From Mycolicibacterium sarraceniae (lineage in GTDB: Bacteria > Actinomycetota > Actinomycetes > Mycobacteriales > Mycobacteriaceae), in assembly GCF_010731875.1 (NCBI RefSeq), contig NZ_AP022595.1:992001-1056000 (forward strand): DNA of 64,000 nucleotides, read 5' to 3'. The notes beneath the pieces are model-generated. The model was given only the letters and a program-made list of their open reading frames with translations, did not search any database and was not told where the DNA came from. This document shows, piece after piece, positions 8,209-17,473 of the stretch. The first letter of the stretch is position 1. Each line of letters starts with the position of its first letter. Made by a program: the position numbers and the translations under genes.

Positions 8209-8245
8209 GGTGGACGCCGAACGCGACTCTGGAGTGACGTTCCGA
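8189..8245 (+). repeat. Imperfect 57-bp direct repeat, copy 2
   Basis: Begins GAGCGTCGCACCAAAGTCAC and ends four bases before the ltp2 stop codon. See copy 1 at 7729-7785. Confidence 0.55.
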
Positions 8246-8249
8246 AAAG

Positions 8250-9416
8250 CTAGCCGAGGATCAGGCCGGACGTCGGCACGCCGGTGCCGGCGGTGACGAG
8301 CACGTGCTCGACGTTCGGCACGGGGTTGACCGACGTTCCGCGCAGCTGCCGCACGCCCTCGGCGATGCCGTTCATACCGTGGATGTAGGCCTCACCGAGC
8401 TGGCCGCCGTGGGTGTTGATCGGCAGCCGTCCGCCGAGCTCCAACGCGCCGTCCTTGATGTAGTCCTTCGCATCGCCCTGCGCACAGAACCCCAACTCCT
8501 CCAACTGAATCAGCGTGAACGGAGTGAAGTGGTCGTAGAGGATCGCCGTCTGGATATCGGCCGGGCTCAGCCCGGACTGCTCCCATAGCTGCCTGCCCAC
8601 CAGCCCCATCTCGGGCAGTCCGAGTTCGGGCCGGTAGTAGCTCGTCATCGAGTACTGATTCGGGCTCGACCCCTGCGCCGCCGCTTCGATGATGACAGGC
8701 CGGTGCTTCAAGTCTTTGGCCCGCTCCGGTGAGGTGATCACCAGTGCCACACCGCCATCGGTCTCCTGGCAGCAGTCGAGCAGCCGCAGCGGCTCGGCGA
8801 TCCACCGTGAGGCCTGATGATCCTCGATGGTGATGGGCTTCTCGTAGAAGTACGCCTTCGGGTTGTTGGCCGCGTGCTTGCGGTCCGCGACCGACACCGC
8901 GCCGAAATCGCGGCTGGTCGCACCCGACAGATGCATATAGCGCTGGGCGATCATCGCCACCTGCGCCGCCGGCGTCGACAGCCCATGCGGGTAGGAGAAC
9001 GAATTGTCCACGCCGGTGGAGTCGGAATTCTCGACCAGCCGCATCTGTACCTGGCCGAACCGCATCCCGGAGCGCTCGTTGAAAGCGCGGTATGCGACAA
9101 CGCAATCCGCGACACCGGTGGCCACGGCAATGGCCGCCTGCTGCACGGTGGCGCAGGCCGCGCCACCGCCGTGGTGGATCTTGGAGAAGAACTTCAGGTC
9201 ACCGATTCCGGTGGCCCGCGCAACGGCAACCTCGGTATTGGAGTCCATCGTGAAGGTGGTCATACCATCGACGTCGGCGGGGGTCAGGCCGGCGTCATCG
9301 AGCGCGTCCAGCACGGCCTCCGAGGCCAGCCGCAGCTCACTGCGACCAGAGTTCTTGGAGAAATCAGTCGCGCCGATACCGACGATCGCGGCCTTCCCCG
9401 ACAGCTCGCCCGGCAT
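8250..9416 (-). CDS. ltp2: Steroid side-chain aldolase / thiolase-like protein Ltp2
   Basis: A 388-residue thiolase-fold (SCP-x thiolase-like) protein, the length of Rv3540c. In sterol side-chain degradation Ltp2 acts as a retro-aldolase on 17-hydroxy-3-oxo-pregnene carboxyl-CoA, giving androstenedione and propionyl-CoA, and works with the DUF35 domain of ChsH2. Visible signatures: KAAIVGIG at the start, the KIHHGGGAACATVQQA segment, and the C-terminal NTHGGQLGEAYIHGMNG. The start at 9416 (MPGELSGKAA) shares its A with the chsH1 TGA (TGATG), which argues for translational coupling. It is the last gene of the cyp125-to-ltp2 operon. Confidence 0.94.
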   Translation of the reverse strand: MPGELSGKAAIVGIGATDFSKNSGRSELRLASEAVLDALDDAGLTPADVDGMTTFTMDSNTEVAVARATGIGDLKFFSKIHHGGGAACATVQQAAIAVATGVADCVVAYRAFNERSGMRFGQVQMRLVENSDSTGVDNSFSYPHGLSTPAAQVAMIAQRYMHLSGATSRDFGAVSVADRKHAANNPKAYFYEKPITIEDHQASRWIAEPLRLLDCCQETDGGVALVITSPERAKDLKHRPVIIEAAAQGSSPNQYSMTSYYRPELGLPEMGLVGRQLWEQSGLSPADIQTAILYDHFTPFTLIQLEELGFCAQGDAKDYIKDGALELGGRLPINTHGGQLGEAYIHGMNGIAEGVRQLRGTSVNPVPNVEHVLVTAGTGVPTSGLILG

Positions 9417-9817
9417 CAGGCGGCCCCCACCGTGAGCGTGGCGTTGGCGATCACATGATCGCCAAGACTGTTGCTGCCCACGATCGCACATGTGATCAAA
9501 CCGTCTTCCACTGCGGTGACCTCACCTGTGAACGTCACCGTGTCGTAGGCGTACCAGGGCACACCCAGGCGCAAACCTATCGACTTGATGACGGCGGTCG
9601 GCCCGGCCCAGTCGGTGATGAACCGCTGCACCAGACCGGTGTCGGTGAGGATGTTGACAAAGATGTCCTTGGAGCCCTTGGCTTGCGCCTTGTCTCGGTC
9701 GTGGTGCACATCCTGGAAATCCCGGGTGGCGATCGCCGTCGAGACGATGAACGTCGGGTCGCCGTAGAACTTGAGCTCGGGCAGCTTGGTGCCGACCTCA
9801 ATAGCGGGCGCGCTCAT
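9416..9817 (-). CDS. chsH1: Small subunit of the steroid enoyl-CoA hydratase, MaoC-like
   Basis: A 133-residue single-hotdog protein matching Rv3541c. With ChsH2 it forms the hydratase for 3-oxo-4,17-pregnadiene-20-carboxyl-CoA. The catalytic Asp-x4-His is visible as DFQDVH (Asp33, His38). The start MSAPAIEVG at 9817 was chosen because it overlaps the chsH2 stop by 4 bases (ATGA) and gives the family length. Confidence 0.93.
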   Translation of the reverse strand: MSAPAIEVGTKLPELKFYGDPTFIVSTAIATRDFQDVHHDRDKAQAKGSKDIFVNILTDTGLVQRFITDWAGPTAVIKSIGLRLGVPWYAYDTVTFTGEVTAVEDGLITCAIVGSNSLGDHVIANATLTVGAA

Positions 9818-10788
9818 TTGGCCGGCTCCCATGCGTAGTTGGTCCAGGCGGGGCCGACATCGTTGGCCGGGAAGTCGATATACAGTGCGCTAACCGGCAT
9901 TCCGATCTCCACGGTCGAGGGGTCGACGTTGCGCAGCTCGCCGAGCATCTTCACGCCTTCCTCGAGCTCGACGAGGGCGATGACGAACGGCAGCGTGCGG
10001 CCAGGCACCTTGGGTGCGTGGTGCACCACGAAGCTGAAGACGGTGCCCTTTCCGCTGGCGACGACGTAGTCGGTCTCCTGCTCTTTGTCCAGCCACACCG
10101 CCGGAATCGGCGGATGCACCAGCGTGCCGTCATCTCGCTTCTGGATGCGTAACTCATGTGCGTTGACGCCGTCCCAGAAGAACTTGGTGTCCCGCGATGA
10201 CGCCGGCCGCATTGCGGAATCCGCGTCAAGGTCATCGGGCACCGACGAAACGGCGGGCTCTTTAGCGCCATCCTTGTCAGCGGGGATGAATTTCATGATC
10301 CGCCACATCATTTCGGCGACATCCTCGTCGCCGACGGACCAGGTGATGGTCTGCGTGACGAAGAACGCCTCACCGAGGGCGGTGCGCTTCGGGCCGACCA
10401 CATCGGTCAGCTCGGCGGCAACGCTGACCTCTTCACCCTGGCGGAGATACCGATGGTAGGTCTGCTCACAATTGGTGGCGACGACGCCGATATAGCCTGC
10501 CTCGTCAAACAATTCGAGGATCTTGCCCAGCGGATCGTCGTCGGGGCGAACGCCGCCGAGACCCATCATCGTCCAGACCTGGATCATCGCGGGCGGCGCG
10601 ACGAGACCGGGATGGCCAGCCGCCTTGGCGGCATCCTCATCGAGGTAGATCGGGTTCTTGTCGCCGATCGCGTCGAGCCAGTGGTCGATCATCGGCTGGT
10701 TGACCGGATGCCGGCCGACCCGGGGCTTGCTCTTACCCTCGGCCTTGACCCGTTCAGCCGCAGCCTTGATGTCGTCGACTGCGCTCAT
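9814..10788 (-). CDS. chsH2: Large subunit of the steroid enoyl-CoA hydratase with C-terminal DUF35 domain
   Basis: A 324-residue two-domain protein. The MaoC-like N-terminal half (about 1-165; DHWLDAIGDKNPIYLDEDAA) pairs with ChsH1. The C-terminal half (about 180-324) is a DUF35 OB-fold that partners Ltp2. The zinc-ribbon cysteines common in DUF35 proteins are absent here (KFFWDGVNAHELRIQ has none), so the domain is probably a scaffold or CoA-side element without a zinc knuckle. The stop overlaps chsH1 by 4 bases, and the start overlaps the chsE2 stop by 4. Confidence 0.93.
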   Translation of the reverse strand: MSAVDDIKAAAERVKAEGKSKPRVGRHPVNQPMIDHWLDAIGDKNPIYLDEDAAKAAGHPGLVAPPAMIQVWTMMGLGGVRPDDDPLGKILELFDEAGYIGVVATNCEQTYHRYLRQGEEVSVAAELTDVVGPKRTALGEAFFVTQTITWSVGDEDVAEMMWRIMKFIPADKDGAKEPAVSSVPDDLDADSAMRPASSRDTKFFWDGVNAHELRIQKRDDGTLVHPPIPAVWLDKEQETDYVVASGKGTVFSFVVHHAPKVPGRTLPFVIALVELEEGVKMLGELRNVDPSTVEIGMPVSALYIDFPANDVGPAWTNYAWEPAK

Positions 10789-11948
10789 CGGGGCACCCTC
10801 GGAACCTTCAGACCAGCGGCCGCGATCATTTCCCGCATCACTTCATTCACTCCGCCACCGAATGTGATCACCAAATTGCGTTTGGTCTGGCTGTCCAGCC
10901 ACTGCAGCAGCTCAGCAGTTTCCGGATCCGCCGGATTCCCATGTGTACCAACAATTTCTTCGGCCAACCGGCCCGCGTACTGGATGCGCTCGGTGCCGAA
11001 AACCTTGGTGGCGGCCGCGTCCGCGACGTCGATGGTCTCCCCCGACGCCGCGACCTGCCAGTTGAGCAGCTCATTGATGCGCCACATCGCCTTGAGCTCG
11101 CCGAGCGAGCGCTTGACGTCGTCGTGGTCGAGGGGGGTGTCCCCCGTGCTACCGGGCTTGGACGCCCACGCGTGCACCCGGTCGTAGAGCGCCGCGAACC
11201 GCCCGGCCGGACCGAGCATGACCCGCTCGTTATTGAGCTGGGTGGTAATCAGCCGCCAGCCACCGTTCTCTTCACCGACCAGCATGTCTGCAGGCACCCG
11301 TACGTCGTTGTAGTACGTCGCGTTGGTGTGGTGGGCACCGTCGGACAGAATGACCGGCGTCCAGGAATACCCCGGATCCTTGGTGTCGACGATCAGGATC
11401 GAAATGCCCTTGTGTTTCACCGCATCGGGGTCCGTGCGGCAGGCCAGCCAGATGTAGTCGGCGTCGTGCCCGCCGGTAGTCCACATCTTCTGGCCGTTCA
11501 CGATGTACTCGTCACCCTGCTTGATCGCCGTGGTGCGCAGCGACGCAAGGTCTGTACCGGCCTCCGGCTCGCTGTAACCGATGGCGAAATGCACGTCACC
11601 GGCCAGGATCGCGGGCAGGAACTTCTTCTTCTGAGCGTCGGTCCCGTACTGCTGCAACGTGGGTCCGACGGTCTGCAGAGTCACCGCGGGCAGCGGCACG
11701 TCGGCACGCTGGGCCTCGTTGACGAAGATCGACTGCTCGATTGGTCCGTAGCCGAGCCCGCCGTACTCCTTGGGCCAGCCGGCGCCCAGCTTTCCGTCGG
11801 AACCCATTCGTTTGATGATCGCCCGATAGGCCTCGTTATGCCGGTCGGACTCCATCGCCTGAGCTTCCTCAGGGGAAATGAGATTCGAAAAGTATTCGCG
11901 CAGTTCGGCTTGCAGCTGCTTCTGCTCGGGCGTCAGCTCGATAAACAT
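10785..11948 (-). CDS. chsE2: Acyl-CoA dehydrogenase FadE29, subunit of ChsE1-ChsE2
   Basis: A 387-residue acyl-CoA dehydrogenase, exactly the length of Rv3543c. It has FAD/substrate segments GYSEPEAGTDLASL and MWTTGGHDADYIW and the C-terminal GGGVNEVMREMI. With ChsE1 it forms an alpha2beta2 dehydrogenase for the three-carbon side-chain intermediate 3-oxo-4-pregnene-20-carboxyl-CoA. The start ATG abuts the chsE1 stop (shared base at 11948). Mycobacterial steroid ACADs are typically obligate heteromers, so neither subunit is expected to work alone. Confidence 0.94.
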   Translation of the reverse strand: MFIELTPEQKQLQAELREYFSNLISPEEAQAMESDRHNEAYRAIIKRMGSDGKLGAGWPKEYGGLGYGPIEQSIFVNEAQRADVPLPAVTLQTVGPTLQQYGTDAQKKKFLPAILAGDVHFAIGYSEPEAGTDLASLRTTAIKQGDEYIVNGQKMWTTGGHDADYIWLACRTDPDAVKHKGISILIVDTKDPGYSWTPVILSDGAHHTNATYYNDVRVPADMLVGEENGGWRLITTQLNNERVMLGPAGRFAALYDRVHAWASKPGSTGDTPLDHDDVKRSLGELKAMWRINELLNWQVAASGETIDVADAAATKVFGTERIQYAGRLAEEIVGTHGNPADPETAELLQWLDSQTKRNLVITFGGGVNEVMREMIAAAGLKVPRVPR

Positions 11949-12955
11949 TACGCTCCCACCAGTTCAAGGCGATGTTGTTGGCCACCCAATAGCCGGGTGA
12001 GGTCCTTGATCGACTCGTAGTACCGGTGCATCGGATAGGTGATGTCCATCCCCATGCCGCCGTGCAAATGGTGGCACAGTTGCATGACAGGCGGCGCCTG
12101 GGATGTCACCCAATAGCCGAGGACGTCAAGATCCTCGGCGGCATCGCGACCTTCGGACAGCAACCAGGACACCGACGTCGACGCGAGCGTGATCGTCCGC
12201 GAGGCGATGTAGATCTCCGCAAGCTGAGCGGCGACGGTCTGAAACGTCGACAACGGCTTGCCGAATTGGTGCCGGTTGGCGACGTAATCGGCGGTTAGCC
12301 GCAGCGCGCCCGCGACCAGACCGGACGCGTAGGCGCCGACGGCGGCCACCACCAGCTGACTCAGTCGGCGCACGGAATCACTGCCGCCCAACACATCTGC
12401 ATCGGCGACCGGGGTGTCAGCGAACGCGACGACGTATTCGTCCGAGTGATTCGATGTCGGGGTCTTCGTCAAGCTCACACCCGGGGCCTTGGGCGAGACC
12501 ACGACCACGCCGCTGTCGGTGCTGACAACGATCCACTCCGCCTGTTCCGCATAGGGAACGCCGACCTTGGTGCCGTTGAGTTTGCCGTCCGTCAGCCGCG
12601 AGGCGGGCCGCTCGGGCAGCGAGTGCCCCGGCTCGTTGAGCGCCGCGGTCAGCACCGCGCCCTCGGCCACGCCGGCCAAGTAGCGATCTTGCTGCTCGTC
12701 AGAAGCCAAGTCCAGCAAGGGAAGCAGGCCAAGACCCAGGGTCGCGAAGGCCGGGCTGACGTTGCCGAATCTACCGATCTGGGTGAGCGCCGACGTGATC
12801 TCGGCCAGCCCGAGTCCGTCACCGCCGAGCCGCTCCGGGACGCCGAACGCCACGATGCCGCCCGCGACCAGCGCGTCCCAGCTGTTGTCCCGTTCGAGCG
12901 CGGACGTCACCACATCGGTGACAGCCTGCTGCCCTTCGTCCGGACTGAAATCCAC
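11948..12955 (-). CDS. chsE1: Acyl-CoA dehydrogenase FadE28, partner subunit of ChsE1-ChsE2
   Basis: A 335-residue short acyl-CoA dehydrogenase-like protein corresponding to Rv3544c. It starts MDFSPDEGQQAVTDV, carries the ACAD C-terminal helical segment (RHQFGKPLSTFQTVAAQLA) and ends with HHLHGGMGMDITYPMHRYY, which contributes to the FAD site of its partner. Unlike chsE2 it lacks the full EPxAGTD segment (NEPGHSLPE instead), in line with the split of functions between the two subunits. It lies downstream of cyp125 with a 40-base gap containing an AGGAGG-type site (CAAGGAGGATT on the coding strand). Confidence 0.93.
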   Translation of the reverse strand: MDFSPDEGQQAVTDVVTSALERDNSWDALVAGGIVAFGVPERLGGDGLGLAEITSALTQIGRFGNVSPAFATLGLGLLPLLDLASDEQQDRYLAGVAEGAVLTAALNEPGHSLPERPASRLTDGKLNGTKVGVPYAEQAEWIVVSTDSGVVVVSPKAPGVSLTKTPTSNHSDEYVVAFADTPVADADVLGGSDSVRRLSQLVVAAVGAYASGLVAGALRLTADYVANRHQFGKPLSTFQTVAAQLAEIYIASRTITLASTSVSWLLSEGRDAAEDLDVLGYWVTSQAPPVMQLCHHLHGGMGMDITYPMHRYYESIKDLTRLLGGQQHRLELVGA

Positions 12956-12995
12956 GAAGAATCCTCCTTGATTCGTTGCGGCCGGCGCGTTGCGC

Positions 12996-14243
12996 TCAGC
13001 TGGCTCCGGCGCCGGTGTAATCGACCTGCCAGTGCTTGATTCCGTTGAGCCAACCCGACATCAACCGCTCGGGTTCGCCAAGTGGTGTGAGATCGGGCAT
13101 GTTGTCGGCAACGGCGTTGAAGATGAGGTTGATCGTCATCCTGGCGAGGTTCGCCCCGACGCAGTAGTGCACCCCGGTGCCACCGAAGCCCACGTGCGGG
13201 TTGGGGTTGCGCAGGATGTTGAACGTGTGCGGATCTTCGAAGACCTCTTCGTCGAAGTTGGCCGAGCGGTAGAACATGACCACCCGCTGGCCCTTCTTGA
13301 TCTGCACGCCGGACAACTCGACATCTTCGGCGGCGGTGCGCTGGAAGGCGGTGACCGGCGTAGCCCAGCGGACGATCTCATCGGCAGCGGTCTCGGGGCG
13401 CTCCTTCTTGTAGAGCTCCCACTGGTCGGGGTTGTTCGCGAAGGCGATCATCCCGTGGGTGATCGAGTTGCGGGTGGTCTCGTTGCCGGCGACGGCCAGC
13501 ATCATGACGAAGAAGCCGAACTCGTCGTCGGAGAGCTTCTCGCCGTCGATATCGGCGTTGATCAGCGCGGTGACGATATCGCCGCCGGGGTTCTTGGCCT
13601 TCACCTCGGCCATGTGCATGGCGTAGGCCAGCACCTCCATCGACGACTGCTTGGGGTCGACGTCGAATTCCTCGTCAGTGTTACCAGTCATCTCGTTCGA
13701 CCAGCGGAACAGCTTGTCGCGATCCTCCTGGGGCACACCCAGCAAATCGGCGATAGCCTGCAGCGGCAGCTCGCAGGCCACCTGCTCGACGAAGTCCCCA
13801 CTGCCCTGAGCGGCGGCCTCCTTGGCGATGTTCTGGGCCCGACGGTCGAGCTCGTCGCGCAGCTGATTGATCGCCCGCGGTGTGAAGCCCTTGGAGATGA
13901 TTCGGCGCAACCGGTCGTGGTGCTCGCCGTCCATGTTGAGCAACATAATCTTTTGCACGTCGATGTCTTCGCGCGCCATCTCGTCCGGGAACTGCGGGAT
14001 CGCAGTGTTGTCATTGCTGAGGAAGACGTCATTACGGCGCGAGACCTCCTTGACGTCCTTGTGCTTGGAGACGACCCAGTAGCCGCCGTCGTTGAAGCCA
14101 CCCTTACCGATAGCCTGCTCGCACCACCAGATCGGCGCGACCCTGCGCAGCTCGGCGAGTTCCTCGACCGGCAGCCGCTGGACACAGAGGTCGGGGTCCA
14201 GGAAGTCGAAGCCGGACGGGATGTTGGGGGTTGGCATAGTCAT
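12996..14243 (-). CDS. cyp125: Cytochrome P450 CYP125 (steroid C26/C27 monooxygenase)
   Basis: A 415-residue P450 that oxidises the terminal methyl of the cholesterol side chain to the alcohol, aldehyde and acid. The I-helix oxygen motif is AGNETTRNS, and the heme-ligand loop FGGTGVHYCVG puts the cysteine at residue 361. MPTPNIPSGFDFLDPDL matches the CYP125 N-terminus. Two ATGs are possible, at 14243 (MTMPTPN) and 14237 (MPTPN); the GAGGAG site upstream is 3 or 9 bases away respectively, so the second is also plausible. First gene of the igr operon cyp125-chsE1-chsE2-chsH2-chsH1-ltp2, with KstR-type sequences directly upstream. Confidence 0.95.
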   Translation of the reverse strand: MTMPTPNIPSGFDFLDPDLCVQRLPVEELAELRRVAPIWWCEQAIGKGGFNDGGYWVVSKHKDVKEVSRRNDVFLSNDNTAIPQFPDEMAREDIDVQKIMLLNMDGEHHDRLRRIISKGFTPRAINQLRDELDRRAQNIAKEAAAQGSGDFVEQVACELPLQAIADLLGVPQEDRDKLFRWSNEMTGNTDEEFDVDPKQSSMEVLAYAMHMAEVKAKNPGGDIVTALINADIDGEKLSDDEFGFFVMMLAVAGNETTRNSITHGMIAFANNPDQWELYKKERPETAADEIVRWATPVTAFQRTAAEDVELSGVQIKKGQRVVMFYRSANFDEEVFEDPHTFNILRNPNPHVGFGGTGVHYCVGANLARMTINLIFNAVADNMPDLTPLGEPERLMSGWLNGIKHWQVDYTGAGAS

Positions 14244-14254
14244 GCGCTCCTCAA

Positions 14255-14299
14255 TACGACGTGTTCTAGTGCCAATCAAAATGACGTGTTCTAGTGCCA
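14255..14299. promoter_or_regulatory. Two tandem KstR-like operators upstream of cyp125
   Basis: The 17-base sequence GACGTGTTCTAGTGCCA occurs twice, at 14258-14274 and 14283-14299, spaced 25 bases. Read as KstR sites they are TACGACGTGTTCTA (14255-14268, GAC in place of AAC) and AATGACGTGTTCTA (14280-14293, two deviations). Each has a perfect right half and a weak left half. They sit 12-50 bases before cyp125. Confidence 0.65.
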
Positions 14300-14358
14300 G
14301 TAAAACATGGCTTCACCGCAGAAAAAAGGCACCGCGGCATCCTCGCTTGTCAGAGTAA

Positions 14359-14372
14359 TGGAACGTGTTCTA
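14359..14372. promoter_or_regulatory. KstR operator upstream of fadA5
   Basis: TGGAACGTGTTCTA fits TnnAACnnGTTnnA at all fixed positions and ends 10 bases before the fadA5 ATG. It lies in the cyp125/fadA5 divergent region. Confidence 0.9.
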
Positions 14373-14373
14373 G

Positions 14374-15545
<1,172 letters not shown>

Positions 15546-15546
<1 letters not shown>

Positions 15547-15920
15547 TGGCCGCAAGCGAGGAAGAGCGGATCGCGGCGGCCCTGGCCTATATCGAGGCAT
15601 TGGCCAGCCACCGGGCTGACCAGGTGCCGTTCGCCCCGGGTTGCACGCGCGTCGAGGTCGGGCTCAAGACCGGCTTCTCCGGAAATCACCTGCGCCGCAG
15701 CCTCAATAACGGACCGCAGTACAAAGTGATCGCATCGGTCACCGAGCCAGAGTTCAGCGTGGTCGGTGACGAGGTCCACGCCCGCTTTGACCTCGTCACC
15801 AAACCCTCGCTGGCGGGACGACGTGTCGGCGCGCATATCGACGAGACGTTCTTGATTCCGGCCTCCGACGGCCTGATCCACCGTATTCGGGCGGACATCC
15901 GCCCGTTCCTGGCGCGATAG
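15546..15920 (+). CDS. Small uncharacterised protein between fadA5 and ddn
   Basis: A 124-residue soluble protein starting GTG at 15546, which overlaps the fadA5 stop (TAGTG); the start VAASEEERIAAAL follows directly. Alternating strands (YKVIASVTEPEFSVVGDEVHA, split, then FLIPASDGLIHRIRADI) look like a SnoaL/NTF2-like or DUF8021-type fold, but no catalytic signature is clear. The coupling to fadA5 suggests co-expression with side-chain degradation genes. M. tuberculosis has no gene recalled between Rv3546 and Rv3547, so this is an addition relative to it. Function unknown. Confidence 0.7.
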
Positions 15921-15929
15921 GTTCCTCCA

Positions 15930-16409
15930 ATGACCAATACCCCTCGCCCCCTGAGCCCCAGGCAGATCAAGAACCTGAACTCCCCGTTCGCCGGCATAGC
16001 CATCAAATGGATGTCGAAGGCGAACACGTGGATCTTCAAGAAGACGAACGGGCGCTTCGGCGACAAATTCCTGCATGGCGCTGAGGTCGGCATCCTGACG
16101 ACGACGGGACGCAAGTCCGGGCAGCTGCGCGAGAGCCCCCTGCTGTTCCTGCAGGAAGGGCAGCGGATCGTTCTCGTTGCGTCCCAAGGCGGCCGGGCGA
16201 CCGACCCGATGTGGTATCTCAACCTCAAGGCCAATCCGGCCATCTCGTTCCGGACGAAGAAGGGCGTATTCCCGCTCGTCGCACGCGAGGCCACCGACGC
16301 CGAGCGCGATGAGTACTGGCCCAAGCTCGACGAGATGTATCCCGACTTCCCGAACTACCGGTCCTACACCGAGCGCAAGATCCCGATCATCATCTGCGAC
16401 CCGGCCTGA
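15930..16409 (+). CDS. ddn: Deazaflavin (F420)-dependent nitroreductase-family protein, Ddn-like
   Basis: A 159-residue split-beta-barrel F420-binding protein of the family of Rv3547 (Ddn). It has the family core VGILTTTGRKSGQLRESPL, the cofactor segment VASQGGRATDPMWYLNL, and a C-terminal tyrosine region (YPDFPNYRSYTERKIPI) that in Ddn shapes the active site. Such enzymes use reduced F420 to reduce quinones or nitroaromatics; the basic, amphipathic N-terminus suggests membrane contact. Start ATG at 15930, 9 bases after the previous gene, so probably in the fadA5 operon. Orthology to Ddn rests on position; activity on any drug cannot be inferred. Confidence 0.85.
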   Translation: MTNTPRPLSPRQIKNLNSPFAGIAIKWMSKANTWIFKKTNGRFGDKFLHGAEVGILTTTGRKSGQLRESPLLFLQEGQRIVLVASQGGRATDPMWYLNLKANPAISFRTKKGVFPLVAREATDAERDEYWPKLDEMYPDFPNYRSYTERKIPIIICDPA

Positions 16410-16551
16410 CGCTGCCGATGGGTTGCTGACCACTTCAACCACCTTTTCCCACAGTTCAACTACCCGTTGGCAGAGTTTGCTGGCTTGCGCTTATACTCGT
16501 GACTCCCGGCCGCCAGGCGGGCGTGCCGACGAGAGTTGGGTTGGGGAATCC

Positions 16552-17412
16552 ATGCGGGGTTTGTTGGTCGGGCGGCACACACTTGCGACGGCCGTGGCGA
16601 TCACGGCCGCAGCCGGCTTGATTGCGGCGACACCCCCGACGCCGGCCCAGTCCGACCAGGCCGTCACGCACCGAGCGGTCGCCTTGGCGGCTGTGCCCAT
16701 CGTCGCGCCGGCCCGCGCCGCTACGCGGAAGCAGATTTCGGACTATCTGCCGACGATCGGGGCGACGGTCGCAGTAGTTGCCGGACTTGTTTCCGGTCCA
16801 GTCGGCGTTGTGTCAGTCGGAGTCGCACTCGTCTGGTCGCAGAGGGAATGGCTCGCCAAGCCCATCGCCAAGGCCGCCGAAGAGCTCAAGAGGCAGATCC
16901 TTCCGCCTCAATTCGATCGCGCGGTCGATGCCGTGACCCGTGTGCTGAGCGCACAGGGTGGGGTAATCACGACGCTGCTCCATGCGCAGCGCACAGCGAA
17001 CCTGACGAACCTCGACAAGACGCTGACAACGCTCCAAGGCCGACTCGAACGGCGACAGAAGCTGACCGACGCGGAGTTCGAAAGGGCCAAGCTGAACCTC
17101 TCGAAGGCGCTCGGCGAGGTCTCGAAAACGCTGGGCGTTCAGCTGCACCCAGGCCAAGTCAACAGCTGGTTCGATCAGGCAGAAGGCCGCTTCGACAACA
17201 ACTTCGACAAGCTGGAAGCCGCAGTTCAGACGTTTCACGAGGTCGTCACAGGCCAGCTCAACAGTCCCCAACAATCCGCATCCGGCCTGGCCAAACCGTC
17301 GGCCGCTGCCCGGTCCGCGCGGCAGGCGGGCAAGCCGACCGCGACGAACCGTACCGGCACAGCGACCAAGTCCACGTCCGCTCACGCGCGCAGCCCGCGC
17401 GCCGGCGGGTGA
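16552..17412 (+). CDS. Secreted or membrane-anchored helical protein of unknown function
   Basis: A 286-residue protein. The N-terminus looks like a signal peptide (MRGLLVGRHTLATAVAIT followed by an Ala-rich core), and a second hydrophobic glycine/valine-rich stretch (about residues 68-92, TVAVVAGLVSGPVGVVSVGV) may span the membrane. The rest is charged and helical, with a coiled-coil-like segment (about 140-205, TLTTLQGRLERRQKLTDAEF), and ends in a basic Ser/Thr/Ala-rich tail. No family recognised. The ATG at 16552 places the signal peptide first; the frame is open further upstream but overlaps ddn. It is monocistronic and ends just before a strong hairpin. Confidence 0.65.
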   Translation: MRGLLVGRHTLATAVAITAAAGLIAATPPTPAQSDQAVTHRAVALAAVPIVAPARAATRKQISDYLPTIGATVAVVAGLVSGPVGVVSVGVALVWSQREWLAKPIAKAAEELKRQILPPQFDRAVDAVTRVLSAQGGVITTLLHAQRTANLTNLDKTLTTLQGRLERRQKLTDAEFERAKLNLSKALGEVSKTLGVQLHPGQVNSWFDQAEGRFDNNFDKLEAAVQTFHEVVTGQLNSPQQSASGLAKPSAAARSARQAGKPTATNRTGTATKSTSAHARSPRAGG

Positions 17413-17440
17413 TTCGCGAACGGCGATCCTGGGCACCTTC

Positions 17441-17473
17441 GCCTGAATCCACCGACGGGCGGTGGATTCAGGC
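17441..17473. terminator. Bidirectional terminator-type hairpin
   Basis: A perfect 14-bp stem (GCCTGAATCCACCG at 17441-17454 with its complement at 17460-17473) and a 5-base loop (ACGGG). It lies between two convergent genes and directly abuts the stop codon of the SDR gene at 17474. There is no U-tract, as is common in mycobacteria. Confidence 0.8.
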
